From contig CAWINH010000006.1 of assembly GCA_963837425.1 (NCBI GenBank), positions 620,001 to 684,000 of the forward strand: DNA of 64,000 nucleotides. Direction: 5' to 3'. Position numbers and translations under genes: made by a program. This DNA comes from CAWINH01 sp963837425 (lineage in GTDB: Bacteria > Chloroflexota > Limnocylindria > QHBO01). Positions 46,175 through 55,656 of the stretch are shown piece by piece. The notes under the pieces are model-generated. The model was not told the DNA's origin. It did no database searches and was given only the letters and a program-made list of their open reading frames with translations. Position 1 is the first letter of the stretch; each line of letters starts with the position of its first letter.

Positions 46175-47605
46175 TTGCGAATCCGAACCCGGGCGTTCTT
46201 CGCCTCGGCCGTCGCCATCGCCCTGACCTGGGCCATGGTCGCCATCGCGCCGGTGGCCGCCACCGTCGCCCCCAAGGTCGTGATCATCGTGGGCCCCACC
46301 GGCGCGCAGACCGATAGCTACCGCTCCAGCGGTGACGGCATCGCATCGGCTGCCGAGGCGGCGGGCGCGAATGTCGTCAAGGTCTATTCCCCGAACGCGA
46401 CCTATGCGAACGTTCGCGCCGCAGTCGAGGGGGCGAACGTGATCGTCTACCTCGGCCACGGGAACGGATTCCCGAATCCATACGGGTACTCGGGATGCCC
46501 CGCAGGCACGACGAATCAATCATGCATGCTCACCGACCGTGACAACGGCTGGGGCCTGAACGAGGTTGCCGGTGGCGGTGGCGGCGGCGATGACGAGTCG
46601 AACATGGTCTACTGCGGTGGTGATGCGCTGCGTGGGACGCTGAGCTCGAGCAACTCGCGGTACCCGTATTGCGCGGGCGCGATCCACCCCGCTCCGGGCT
46701 TCGTGATGATCTACTCCAAGGCCTGCTACACGCCCGGAGCCGGCGAGGGATTCGACGTCCAGGCGACCGAGTCCGTCGCTGTCCAGCGCGTGCGCAACTT
46801 CAGCTATCCCGTGCTCGCCCTTGGCGCGGGCGCCTACTTCGCGACCGACCTCTACCAGGGCGCCACCAGCCTGGTCCAGTCGATCGTTCAGAACCCGAGC
46901 ATGACGTTCGGCGAGATCGCACAGAGCACGCCCGGCTATGACGCCGCCGCCCACCGTAGCTTCGCGCACCCTGACATTCCTGGCGCGACGATCTGGGTGC
47001 AGCAGACTGGCAATCACGGTGGGGACCTGGACTACTGGTACGCGTACGCCGGCGATCCAACGGCGACGCCGTCGAGCGGCGCGGCCGCGCTGCCATTCAA
47101 CGACATCGCCTCGTCGCCGTTCCGCAATGACATCCTGTGGCTCGCCGACTCCGGCATTACCAGCGGCTGCGCCGCCTACCGGTTCTGCCCAACGACAACG
47201 GTGACCCGCGGGCAGATGGCCGCTTTCCTGGTCCGTGCCCTGAACCTCACCGCCGGGAGCGGCGCGAACCTTTTCGACGATGACAACGGCAGCATGTTCG
47301 AGAAGGACATCGACCGCCTTGCCACGGCGGGCATCACGAATGGCTGCGCCTCGGGTCGCTTCTGTCCGGACGGGACGGTGACCCGCGGGCAGATGGCCGC
47401 TTTCCTGGTCCGTGCCCTGGACCTCACCGCCGGGAGCGGCGCGAACCTCTTCGACGATGACAACGGCAGCATCTTCGAAAGCAGCATCGACCGTCTGGCC
47501 ACTGCGGGCATCACGAGCGGCTGCGGGCCTCGGCGGTTCTGCCCCGATGCGCTGATTACTCGCGAACAGATGGCCGCCTTCCTCCACCGCGCATTCGGGA
47601 GCTGA
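46175..47605 (+). CDS. Secreted caspase-like (clan CD) domain protein with three SLH-like repeats
   Basis: 476 residues from TTG 46175, which has GAGGG 7 bases upstream; an ATG at 46115 has no such site. Signal peptide about residues 1-32. Residues ~35-290 contain KVVIIVGPTGAQTDSY, ANVIVYLGHGNGF (His95) and FVMIYSKACYTPG (Cys184). A strand-GHG and strand-AC-x-G pair in this order is the pattern of clan CD cysteine peptidases (caspase, CHAT, gingipain). Three SLH-like repeats follow (from about residue 308), each with GI..GC...FCP and [14 protein letters not shown]. The repeats suggest wall attachment. Peptidase activity is inference. Confidence 0.75.
   Translation: MRIRTRAFFASAVAIALTWAMVAIAPVAATVAPKVVIIVGPTGAQTDSYRSSGDGIASAAEAAGANVVKVYSPNATYANVRAAVEGANVIVYLGHGNGFPNPYGYSGCPAGTTNQSCMLTDRDNGWGLNEVAGGGGGGDDESNMVYCGGDALRGTLSSSNSRYPYCAGAIHPAPGFVMIYSKACYTPGAGEGFDVQATESVAVQRVRNFSYPVLALGAGAYFATDLYQGATSLVQSIVQNPSMTFGEIAQSTPGYDAAAHRSFAHPDIPGATIWVQQTGNHGGDLDYWYAYAGDPTATPSSGAAALPFNDIASSPFRNDILWLADSGITSGCAAYRFCPTTTVTRGQMAAFLVRALNLTAGSGANLFDDDNGSMFEKDIDRLATAGITNGCASGRFCPDGTVTRGQMAAFLVRALDLTAGSGANLFDDDNGSIFESSIDRLATAGITSGCGPRRFCPDALITREQMAAFLHRAFGS
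47198..47478 (+). repeat. 104-bp near-identical tandem DNA repeat within SLH-like modules
   Basis: Bases 47198-47301 and 47375-47478 (offset 177 = 59 codons) differ at about 3 positions. They encode the [14 protein letters not shown]...NLTAGSGANLFDDDNGS part of repeats one and two. Identity at DNA level, including third positions, points to recent duplication or gene conversion. Confidence 0.8.
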
Positions 47606-47615
47606 TCGCGTCAGG

Positions 47616-47629
47616 GGGCCCGGTGGCCC
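47616..47629 (+). other. GC hairpin after the SLH-like gene
   Basis: GGGCC-CGGT-GGCCC, a 5-bp stem with a 4-base loop, 11 bases after the stop. It lacks a T-tract, so it is at best a weak transcription-end or mRNA-stability element. Confidence 0.25.
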
Positions 47630-47678
47630 ATCGGTACCATGGTCCGGAGCGGCGCGGTCCGATACGGTAGGGAGCGCT

Positions 47679-47702
47679 GGGGTGAGGTCTTCGACCTTCC
47701 CC
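47679..47702 (+). other. Hairpin in the leader region of the GH18 gene
   Basis: GGGG-TG-AGGTC, loop TTC, GACCT-T-CCCC. A 5-bp stem extended by 4 G-C pairs across a small bulge, 38 bases before the ATG. Could be an mRNA structure or a binding site. The 47606-47740 gap holds nothing else recognisable. Confidence 0.3.
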
Positions 47703-47740
47703 GGTCCAGGCGACCCAGTCTTGCAGGTGACCCACGCGTG

Positions 47741-50513
47741 ATGCGCCGACACTCCGCGGTCCTGTTGGCTTTCCTCCTGATCGTCGCACAGGCGGCCAAC
47801 CCGTTCTCGGTTCGTGCCTCGGATCCGATCATCGGCTCGATCGTCACCGAGCACGGCCGCACTCTGCCGCCGCTGCCGGCCGGCGTGGTCGGGGAGTCGG
47901 TGCAGGCCGAGATGCTGCAGAGCGATGGCGCCGCGCCCCAGTCGTTCGCGCCCGGCGCCGTACCGGCCGTTCCCCTTGCCCGCCCCACGTCGAGCGGCGT
48001 TCGGGGCGAGTCCAACCTCTCCCATTCGCCTGCCGCCCTCCCGAACGGGCTTCGCAAGGAGATCCTCGGCTTCCTGCCGTACTGGATGCTGACCGATTCC
48101 GCCCTCTCGTCGATGAACTACAACCTCCTCTCGACGGTCGCCTATTTCAGCGTCGGTGCCGACGCGAACGGGCACCTCGTAAAGGTCAGCGGCTCGGCGC
48201 CGTCCACTGGATGGGCGGGATGGACGAGCGACAAGATGACCCGGGTCATCGACCTGGCCCACGCGAACGGGGTGCGGGTGGTGCTCACAGTCACGATGAT
48301 GGCTTGGGACAGCACCAGCGCGGCGAACATGGCGGGCTTCCTTGGGAGTTCCAGCGCCCGCGCCCAACTCGTCAGCGAAATCGTCGCAGCCGTGGGCGCC
48401 CGGCGCGCCGATGGCGTCTCACTCGATTTCGAACCGGTCGCCAGCAGCCTGCGGACCCAGTACGCAGCCTTCGTGAAGCAGCTGAAGAAGGGCCTGACCG
48501 ATGCCGGGGTCGGGTCGTACCTCACCGTCTGCGTGACCGCCGGCGCTGCGACTTGGGCGACGGGCTACGACGTGGCGGCGCTGAGCGCCGCCGGCGCAGC
48601 GGATCACCTGTTCGTAATGGGCTACGACTACTCATGGTCGGGGTCGTCACGAGCCGGCGGCGTGGCGCCCATCCGCAGTCCGTACACCGTGGATGTCTCG
48701 GGCACGATGAACGACTTCCTGGCGGAGGCACCCGGCTCGAAGATCATCTGGGGCGTCCCATACTACGGGCGCACGTGGCCTACCAGCTCGGACCAGCTGA
48801 ACGCAACGACGCTGGGCGGTGGCTCAAAGGCGTACTACTACACCGGCAGCCTATTGCTAGCGACGAAGTACGGGCGCCGATGGGATGACGTCGGCGAGGT
48901 TCCCTGGTACGCCTATTACGACGGAGCGGCCGGCAACTGGGTGGAGGGCTACTACGACGACGTCCAGTCGCTGGGCGTGAAGTATGACCTCATCAATGCG
49001 CGCGGCTTTGCCGGGACTGGGATGTGGACCCTCCTCATGGACCAGGGCCACAGCGAGCTGTGGAAGCTGCTCGCTGACAAGTTCGTGACCGATACCTCCC
49101 CGCCAGTCGGCGGAATCTCGCTCCTGCCTGAGTCACAGGACGCGGAGGCGTTGCATGTCAGCTGGCGAGTCGTCGACTATGCGAGCGGGATCGATCATTA
49201 CGATGTCCAGGTCCGACGCGTCGGGACGTCGACCTGGACGACGTGGCTGAGCGGAACGCAGCGGACGGACGACTGGTATCCCGCCGCGGTGGGCGCGACC
49301 TACGAGTTCCGCGTCAGTGCCGTCGACTACAAGGGCAACGCGCAACCATGGGTAACCGTGCCCAACGCCCAATCCACCCTCTCGACGGGGGTCTTTGCGA
49401 GGGTTGCTGCCGACAGCCTGAACGTTCGCACCGGCGCCGGCGTCGGCTTCGGGGTCGTGAAGACCGTCGGCACGAATGACTACATCTATGTGCTCGACGG
49501 TCCGGTCTCGGCGGGCGGCTACGAGTGGTACCGGGTCCAGTACGGGTTCACCGAGTGGCCGGCGGGCGGCTACGCGACGATCGGCTGGGTGGCGGCGGGG
49601 TCGTCCGTCCAAACCTACCTCGTCCCGGCGCCACCGCCCACGCGATCCCGGGCCGCCCCCTTCGTCACCGATCTGGCGGTAACCAAGCAAGTTCATCCCC
49701 AACGGACGCGCGGGCGAGAACCGCGCAGTCGCCAGCTATCAGCTCGCCGGCGCGGTTGAGGATGCCCGGCTCGAGGTGCTCGATCTGGTCGGGACGATGG
49801 TTCGTACGATCGATCTCGGAGCGCAGGGATCCGGGAGCCAGAGCGCGACGTGGGACGGGCGCTCGACTGGCGGCTCGCCGGCCCCGGAGGGAAGCTACCT
49901 GCTGCGCATCGTGGCCACCGAGGCGGGAGGCGCAGAGCACGCGGCTCCCGCCCCGGAATTCGGCCCGCCACAGCTGGACACCTGGGGTACCCAGCTGCGC
50001 TACAGCCCGTTCGACGACGTCGCCGGCTCCGCGTTCAAGCAGGACATCGAGTGGATCTACGCCCACCGCATTACATACGGGTGCTCGCCTACGGCGTATT
50101 GCCCGCAGGACCCGGTCCTGCGCGAACAGATGGCAAGCTTCCTCGTACGCGCCTTCTCTCTTCCGGCCAGCGCAGTCGACTTCTTTACCGACGACGGCGA
50201 ATCGTCCCACGAGGCGGACATCAACTCCCTGGCGGCGTCAAGGGTGACCATGGGCTGCGGCCCGGAGACCTTCTGCCCGAAGATGCCGGTGACCCGGGCG
50301 CAGATGGCATCGTTCCTGGCCCGCGTCCTGCATCTGCCGCGGGCCAGGACGGACTACTTCAGTGACGACAACTCCAGCCCTCACCAGGCGGACATCAACA
50401 GCCTCGCGGCCGCCGGGATTACCGCCGGCTGCGGCCTGCGCAAGTTTTGCCCGGACGCGACGGTCACCCGCGGACAGATGGCGGCCTTCCTGCGGCGGGC
50501 CATTACTCGCTGA
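47741..50513 (+). CDS. Secreted GH18 glycoside hydrolase with SH3-like and three SLH-like repeats (single frameshift)
   Basis: About 923 residues if one base near 49680-49695 is removed. Signal peptide about residues 1-27. The GH18 barrel starts at [10 protein letters not shown]; the catalytic DxxxxDxE is DGVSLDFE (Asp224, Asp229, Glu231), with MGYDYSW later. This resembles YaaH-type peptidoglycan or chitin-related hydrolases. It is followed by a fibronectin-like domain ([14 protein letters not shown]), a bacterial SH3 domain ([14 protein letters not shown]), a FlgD-like domain (after the break) and three SLH-like repeats with FCP cysteines. Both frames together make one coherent protein. Probably a wall-bound hydrolase. 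Confidence 0.83.
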
Positions 50514-50521
50514 GGACAGCG

Positions 50522-50527
50522 TAGAAT
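50522..50527 (+). promoter_or_regulatory. Putative -10 box (TAGAAT) for rph
   Basis: Ends 8 bases before the rph ATG, with no ribosome site. Would drive the rph-rdgB-Wbp-type run as a leaderless transcript. Confidence 0.45.
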
Positions 50528-50535
50528 CGGCGGCA

Positions 50536-51273
50536 ATGTCCTCGATCGCCGCCGCGCGCCGACCCGACGGCCGCGCCCCGAACCAGCTGCGCCCGATGAA
50601 GATCGTCCCCGACTACCTGAAGTTCGCCGAGGGGTCGGTCCTCATCCGCGTCGGCGACACTCGGGTGATCTGTGCGGTCACATCGAGGACCGCGTGCCCG
50701 GCTGGATGCGCGGCAAGGGGACCGGATGGGTGACGGCGGAGTACAGCATGCTGCCGCGCGCCGGGACCGAACGCAGCCAGCGAGAGGCCTCGCGGGGGCC
50801 GGATCGGCGGCCGTACGCACGAGATCCAGCGACTCATCGGTCGATCGCTGCGCGGAGTTATCGACCTCGCGCGCCTCGGCGAGCGCACGATCACCCTCGA
50901 CTGCGACGTCATCCAGGCCGACGGTGGCACACGTACCGCGAGCATCACCGGCGCGTACGTCGCGCTGGCACGGGCGATGAAGCGCTACGGGATGGATCAC
51001 CTGCTCACCGGTCAGGTCGGCCGCGGTCAGCGTTGGGGTGAGTCGGAGGAAACGTCCTCCTCGATCTGAACTACGTCGAGGACTCGTCGGCGGACGTCGA
51101 CTTCAACGTCGTGATGACGAAGCGAGGAACGGTTCCTCGAGATGCAGGGCACTGCGGAGCATCGGGCCTTCGATCGGCCCCAGATGAACCAGATGATCGA
51201 GCTCGCCGCGGCTGGCATCCGCCAGCTGTTCGAGCTGCAGCGCACCGCAATCGAGGCGCCGCCGTCGGAGTGA
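50536..51273 (+). pseudogene. rph: Ribonuclease PH (about five frame disruptions)
   Basis: Trims tRNA 3' ends phosphorolytically. [13 protein letters not shown] and [19 protein letters not shown] open the gene, then the frame breaks at about 50682 (missing base), 50794-50798, 51019-51020, 51050-51052 and 51131-51132 (extra bases). Joining the frames gives [53 protein letters not shown] and NYVEDSSADVDFNVVMT, ending in EMQGTAEHRAF and QLFELQRTAIEAP. No stop or residue damage is seen within any piece, so the gene may be whole in the organism. The stop overlaps rdgB (GTGA). Confidence 0.85.
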
Positions 51274-51891
51274 GCGAGCTGCTGCTGGCCACCAGCGAAC
51301 CCCGGCAAGCAGCGCGAGCTGCGGCGACTCCTCTCCGGCTTGCCGGCGCGACCTCGTGACACCCGAGGAGATCGGCCTCCAGCTGGATGTGCCCGAGCCG
51401 CACCATGACACGTACGCGGAGAACGCCCGCGAGAAGGCGCTCGCCTACTGCGCGGCCTCGGGCCGCCTGACCCTGGCCGACGACTCGGGGCTGGAGGTCG
51501 CGGCCCTGCGGTTGGGGTCCCGGCGTGCAGACCGCCCACTTCGGCGGCCCGGACGCCACCGACCCCGTCGGCCTCCTGCTCGAGGCGGTGGGTGGCGCCG
51601 AGCGACCGAAGGGCGCGGATGGTGTGCTGCGTCGCGCTCGCCGTTCCGAACGGGAGCGAACCGCGGGTCGAGCTGTTCACCGGTGTCATGGACGGCCAGG
51701 TCGCCCAGTCTCGTGCCGGGAAGGGTGGCTTCGGCTACGACCCGATCTTCCTGCTGCCGAGCGGCATGACCACCGCCGAGCTCCCGGAGGGCGAGAAGGA
51801 CCGCATCAGCCACCGCGGCCGTGCGGTGGCGGCGGCCGTGCCCCGCATCGTGGAGCTGCTCGGAGACGGCGCTCGCGCGGAGGCGTCGTGA
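51270..51891 (+). pseudogene. rdgB: XTP/dITP diphosphatase (about four frame disruptions)
   Basis: Removes non-canonical purine NTPs. The pieces read SELLLATS, NPGKQRELRRLL, TPEEIGLQLDVPEPHHDTYAEN, ADDSGLEVAAL, GVQTAHFGG, then RMVCCVALAVP, GKGGFGYDPIFLLP and KDRISHRGRA, in family order. Breaks are at about 51297, 51352-51353, 51514-51517 and 51611-51613, each corrected by removing one base. Start and stop both make GTGA overlaps with neighbours. As with rph, the pieces are well conserved, so errors in the assembled sequence are likely. Confidence 0.83.
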
Positions 51892-52484
51892 ACGAGGGCG
51901 GGGTCCGCATCCACCCCACCGCTGAGGTCGCCCACAGCGCGAGCATCGGCGAGGGGACGTCGATCTGGAACCAGGCCCAGGTCCGGGAGCGGGCGCGGAT
52001 CGGGGCAGGCTGCGTCATCGGCAAGAACGCCTACGTCGACGCCGGCGTCGTCATCGGCGATCGCGTGAAGATCCAGAACAACGTCAGCGTCTATCACGGG
52101 GTGACGGTCGAGTCCGGGGTTTTCATCGGCCCGCACGCCTGCTTCACGAACGACAAGGTCCCGAGGGCGGTGAACCCCGACGGATCGGTGAAGACCGATG
52201 CCGACTGGGAGGTCTCGCCGACCCTGGTGCGTGCCGGCGCGGCGATCGGGGCGAACGCGACGATCCTCCCCGGCGTGACGATCGGCCGCTGGGCGATGGT
52301 CGGGTCGGGTTCGGTCGTGACGCGCGACGTCGGTGATCACGAGCTGGTCGTCGGCAACCCGGCCCGCCGCGTCGGAAGCGCGTGTGCGTGTGGCAACCCC
52401 TTGCGCGACGCCGCCGATGGCACGCCGTTCGCCGGGCCGTGCCCGTCGTGCGGTCGCAGCTTCCCGCCGGAGGCGAGTGGGTGA
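51888..52484 (+). CDS. Left-handed beta-helix N-acetyltransferase (WbpD/WlbB type)
   Basis: 198 residues. Hexapeptide repeats (IGEGTSIWNQAQVRERARIG, VIGKNAYVDAGVVIG, IQNNVSVYHGVTVE) form a left-handed beta helix with NDKVPRAV and GANATILPGVTIG. This is the pattern of acetyltransferases that acetylate the 3-amino group of UDP-GlcNAc(3NH2)A. A C-terminal zinc-ribbon-like tail has CACGNPL and CPSCG. Intact, although it sits between two heavily frameshifted genes. First of five genes matching the Wbp route; both ends overlap neighbours by 4 bases. Confidence 0.87.
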   Translation: MNEGGVRIHPTAEVAHSASIGEGTSIWNQAQVRERARIGAGCVIGKNAYVDAGVVIGDRVKIQNNVSVYHGVTVESGVFIGPHACFTNDKVPRAVNPDGSVKTDADWEVSPTLVRAGAAIGANATILPGVTIGRWAMVGSGSVVTRDVGDHELVVGNPARRVGSACACGNPLRDAADGTPFAGPCPSCGRSFPPEASG

Positions 52485-53570
52485 AGGTCGTCACGGTCGT
52501 CGGTGCCCGCCCCCAGTTCGTGAAGGCGGCCCCGGTGAGCCGGGTCCTGCGCTCCATCGCACACCGAGATCGTGGTGCATACCGGGCAGCACTACGACGA
52601 CGCGATGAGCTCCGCGTTCTTCCGTGATCTCGAGATGGAGGAGCCGGACCTCAACCTCGGCGTGGGCAGCGGCAGCACGGAGCGCAGACGGCCGAGATGC
52701 TGCGCGGACTGGAGGCGGTCGTCCTCGACCACGAGCCGGACGCCGTGGTCACCTATGGCGACACGAACTCCACCCTCGCCGCCTCGCTGGCTGCCGCCAA
52801 GGTCTCGTTCGCCGGAGGATCGCCGGCCGCGACTGGTGCATGTCGAGGCCGGACTCCGCTCGTTCAACCCGGCGATGCCCGAGGAACGGAACCGCATCGT
52901 TGCCGACCATCTCTCCGACCTGCTCCTGGCGCCCACCGAGACCGCGATGGCGCACCTCCGGCGCGAGGGCCTCGGCGCGCGCGCGCGAGCTGGTGGGGGA
53001 CGTCATGGCCGATGCATTCGCCTGGGCGGCCGATCGCGCGGCCGCGCACCTGCCGCCGGAGGCCGTCGGACTCTCCGAATTCGTGCTCGTCACCCTGCAC
53101 CGTGCCGAGAACGTCGACGACCCGTCGCGGCTCGCGGCCTGGATGGCCGCGCTGCGAGCTCGATCGTCCTGTCATCTTCCCGGTGCATCCGCGGACCCGC
53201 GCCGCCCTCGAGGGGTCCGGGATCGAGGTGCCGGACAACGTCCGTCGGATCGAGCCGGTCGGCTTCCTGTCGATGGTCGCCCTCGAGTCGGCCGCGGTGG
53301 CGGTGGCCACCGACTCGGGCGGCGTCCAGAAGGAGGCTTACCTGGCGGGCGTTCCGTGCATCACGTTGCGCGACCGAGACCGAGTGGGTCGAGACGGTGG
53401 AGGCTGGCTGGAACCGCGTCATTGGCGCCGATCCGACCCTGCTGCGGACGACGCTCGCGGACCGGGCCTTCCTCGACCGCGCGCGCGAGCGGCCGACGCT
53501 GTACGGTGACGGTCGCGCGGCCGAGCGCATCGTGGCCGCGATCGATGAAGGGAAGGTGGCCGGGGCGTGA
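52481..53570 (+). pseudogene. wecB: UDP-N-acetylglucosamine 2-epimerase family, WbpI-like role (about six frame disruptions)
   Basis: In this context it should invert C2 of the diacetamido sugar (WbpI role); the family also makes UDP-ManNAc. Pieces read VTVVGARPQFVKAAPVSRVL, VHTGQHYDDAMS, VTYGDTNSTLAA, VHVEAGLRSFNP, MPEERNRIVADHLSDLLLAPT, VLVTLHRAENVDD, FPVHPRTRAAL and ATDSGGVQKEA, all family blocks in order. The usual TETEWVE block is present, and the end overlaps the next gene. Breaks are near 52560, 52680, 52815, 52980, 53157 and 53373, mostly single extra bases. Confidence 0.85.
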
Positions 53571-54649
53571 TCCCCATTGCGCGCCCGCAGATGGGCGAGG
53601 AGGAGAAGGAGCTCGTCTGGAGCGCAATGAGCTCCGGCATGCTCGCCCAGGGCGCCCGTGTTCACGAGCTCGAGGAGCGCTTCGCGGCCTTCGTGGGGGT
53701 GCCTCACGGGATCGCGACGAGCTCCGGCACGACCGCCCTGCACCTCGCGCTGCTCGGCCTCGGCATCGGCGTCGGCGACGAGGTCATCACACCCTCCTTC
53801 ACGTTCATCGCCAGCGCGACGAGCATCCTGTTCACCGGCGCGCGCCCGGCCTTCGTCGACGTCCGCGAGGAGGACTTCTGCATCGATCCCGAGCTCGTGG
53901 AGGCTGCGATCACGCCCCGCACCAGGGCGATCATGCCGGTCAGCCTCTACGGCCAGCCGGCCGATCTGCCCGCTCTCAGCGAGATCGCCGAGCGTCAAGG
54001 GCTGGCGCTCGTCGAGGACGCCGCCCAGGCTCACGGTGCAGCGATCGGGGAGCGTCGCTCCGGCTCGTGGGGGACGGGCTGCTTCAGCTTCTACCCCACG
54101 AAGAACATGACGACCGGCGAGGGGGGGATGATCACGACGTCGGATGACGAGGAGGCCGATCGGCTGCGACTGCTGCGGGATCACGGGATGAAGGTGCGCT
54201 ACCACCACGACATCCTCGGCTACAACTTCCGGATGACCGACATCCATGCCTCGATCGGACTGGCCCAGCTCGACAAGCTGCCCGCCAACAATGCCCGCCG
54301 GCGGCAGATCGCGGCTCGCTACGACGCCGAGCTGCGCGGCGTGACGATCCCCCGTGTCAGGCCCGGTGTCACGCCCGTCTACCACCAGTACACGATCCGG
54401 GTCCGCAACCGGGACGCGTTCGCCGATGCCCTACGCGAGCGGGGCGTGGGCAGCGCCATCTACTACCCGATCCCGGCCCACCGCCAGGGGCCCCTGCTCG
54501 AGCTCGGCTACGGTGACCTCCGTCTGCCAATCACCGAGCGCCTCACCGCCGAGGTGCTCTCGATCCCGGTCCACGCCTCCCTGAGCGACGACGAGGTCTC
54601 CCATGTCATCGAGGCGGTCAACGCGGTCGCCGCCGAGGTCTCCGCGTGA
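53567..54649 (+). CDS. DegT/DnrJ/EryC1/StrS aminotransferase (WbpE/WlbC type)
   Basis: 360 residues. PLP-dependent sugar aminotransferase. SSGTTALHLALLGLGIGVGDEVI, PSFTFIASATSILFTGARP, VEDAAQAHGA (PLP Asp) and the lysine segment FYPTKNMTTGEGGM are intact. It also has the GYNFRMTDIHASIGL block. By context it puts the 3-amino group on the UDP-3-keto-GlcNAcA sugar made by the next two enzymes. Overlaps both neighbours by 4 bases. Confidence 0.92.
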   Translation: MIPIARPQMGEEEKELVWSAMSSGMLAQGARVHELEERFAAFVGVPHGIATSSGTTALHLALLGLGIGVGDEVITPSFTFIASATSILFTGARPAFVDVREEDFCIDPELVEAAITPRTRAIMPVSLYGQPADLPALSEIAERQGLALVEDAAQAHGAAIGERRSGSWGTGCFSFYPTKNMTTGEGGMITTSDDEEADRLRLLRDHGMKVRYHHDILGYNFRMTDIHASIGLAQLDKLPANNARRRQIAARYDAELRGVTIPRVRPGVTPVYHQYTIRVRNRDAFADALRERGVGSAIYYPIPAHRQGPLLELGYGDLRLPITERLTAEVLSIPVHASLSDDEVSHVIEAVNAVAAEVSA

Positions 54650-55656
54650 CCGAGGCGCCGCCGCGCGCGCTGCGTGCCGGCGTGGTCGGGCTCGGCATGA
54701 TGGGCCGCCACCACGCGCGCGTCTGGGACGGCGGCGTCGCCGGGGTCGAGCTGGTGGCGGTGGCGGAGCCCGATGCCGAGACGCTGGCCGCCGCCACCCA
54801 CGGTCGCGCGGTTCGCGCCTACCCCGATGCGGCGTCGATGTTCGCGACCGAGCAGCTCGACCTCGTCAGCATCGTGGCGCCGACCTCGGCCCACCTCGAG
54901 GCGACCGTGACGGCTCTCGAGGCCGGTGCTCACGTCCTCGTCGAAAAGCCGATCGCCGCCACGCGGGACGACGCGGAGCGGATGATCGCCGCCGCTCGCT
55001 CCGCGGACAGGATCCTCAGCGTCGGGCACATCGAGCGCTTCAACCCAGCGGTCCGCGAGCTCCGCCGGCGGTTGGCGGCCGGCGAGCTCGGTCGCGTGTA
55101 CGAGGTCCACGCGACCCGCCTCGGACCGTTTCCGGCGCGGATCCGCGACGTCGGCGTGGTGGTCGACCTCGCGCCGCACGACATCGACGTCATGCGCTTC
55201 CTCCTTGAATCGGACCCGGTGCGCCTCTACGCGGAGACCGAGCGACGGATCCACACCGAGCACGAGGACCTCTTCGTGGGGGTCATGAAGTTCGCGAACG
55301 GCGCGGTCGGGGTGCTCGACATCAACTGGCTGACGCCCACGAAGAAGCGGACCCTGTCGGTGACCGGCGAGCGCGGAATGTACGTTGCCGACTACATCGC
55401 CCAGGACCTCGTCTTCTACGCGAACCCTGCCGATGCGTCGGTCGCCGAGGGCGAGGTCATCCGCCGCCACGTGCGCCGCCGCGAGCCGCTGGTCGTCGAG
55501 CTCGAGGAGTTCGCCGCGGCCGTGCGCGACGGCCGGCCGGCCCCGGTCGATCCACGGGAGGCGATGGTCGCCCTGCTGCTGGCCCGCACGATGGTGGATG
55601 CGGCCCGCAGCGGGCAGGTGGTGGCCGGGCCGGCGCTCGCCGAGGTGACGCGATGA
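54646..55656 (+). CDS. Gfo/Idh/MocA family oxidoreductase (WbpB/WlbA type)
   Basis: 336 residues. Rossmann start VVGLGMMGRHHARVW, the catalytic lysine in VEKPIAAT and IERFNPAV as in WbpB/WlbA-type 3-dehydrogenases. In the pathway it oxidises C3 of UDP-GlcNAcA. NAD(H) cofactor is expected. GTG start overlapping the aminotransferase gene and ATGA overlap to the next. General Gfo/Idh function is certain; the precise step comes from context. Confidence 0.9.
   Translation: MTEAPPRALRAGVVGLGMMGRHHARVWDGGVAGVELVAVAEPDAETLAAATHGRAVRAYPDAASMFATEQLDLVSIVAPTSAHLEATVTALEAGAHVLVEKPIAATRDDAERMIAAARSADRILSVGHIERFNPAVRELRRRLAAGELGRVYEVHATRLGPFPARIRDVGVVVDLAPHDIDVMRFLLESDPVRLYAETERRIHTEHEDLFVGVMKFANGAVGVLDINWLTPTKKRTLSVTGERGMYVADYIAQDLVFYANPADASVAEGEVIRRHVRRREPLVVELEEFAAAVRDGRPAPVDPREAMVALLLARTMVDAARSGQVVAGPALAEVTR

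Noticed and set aside
47100..47605. CRISPR-like or intergenic tandem repeat
   Set aside because: The repeats are in frame, 59 codons apart and encode SLH-like modules; there are no short palindromic repeats with unique spacers.
47616..47629. Rho-independent terminator after the SLH-like gene
   Set aside because: The stem is only 5 bp and no T-run follows. No convincing intrinsic terminator with a T-tract was found elsewhere in the window.
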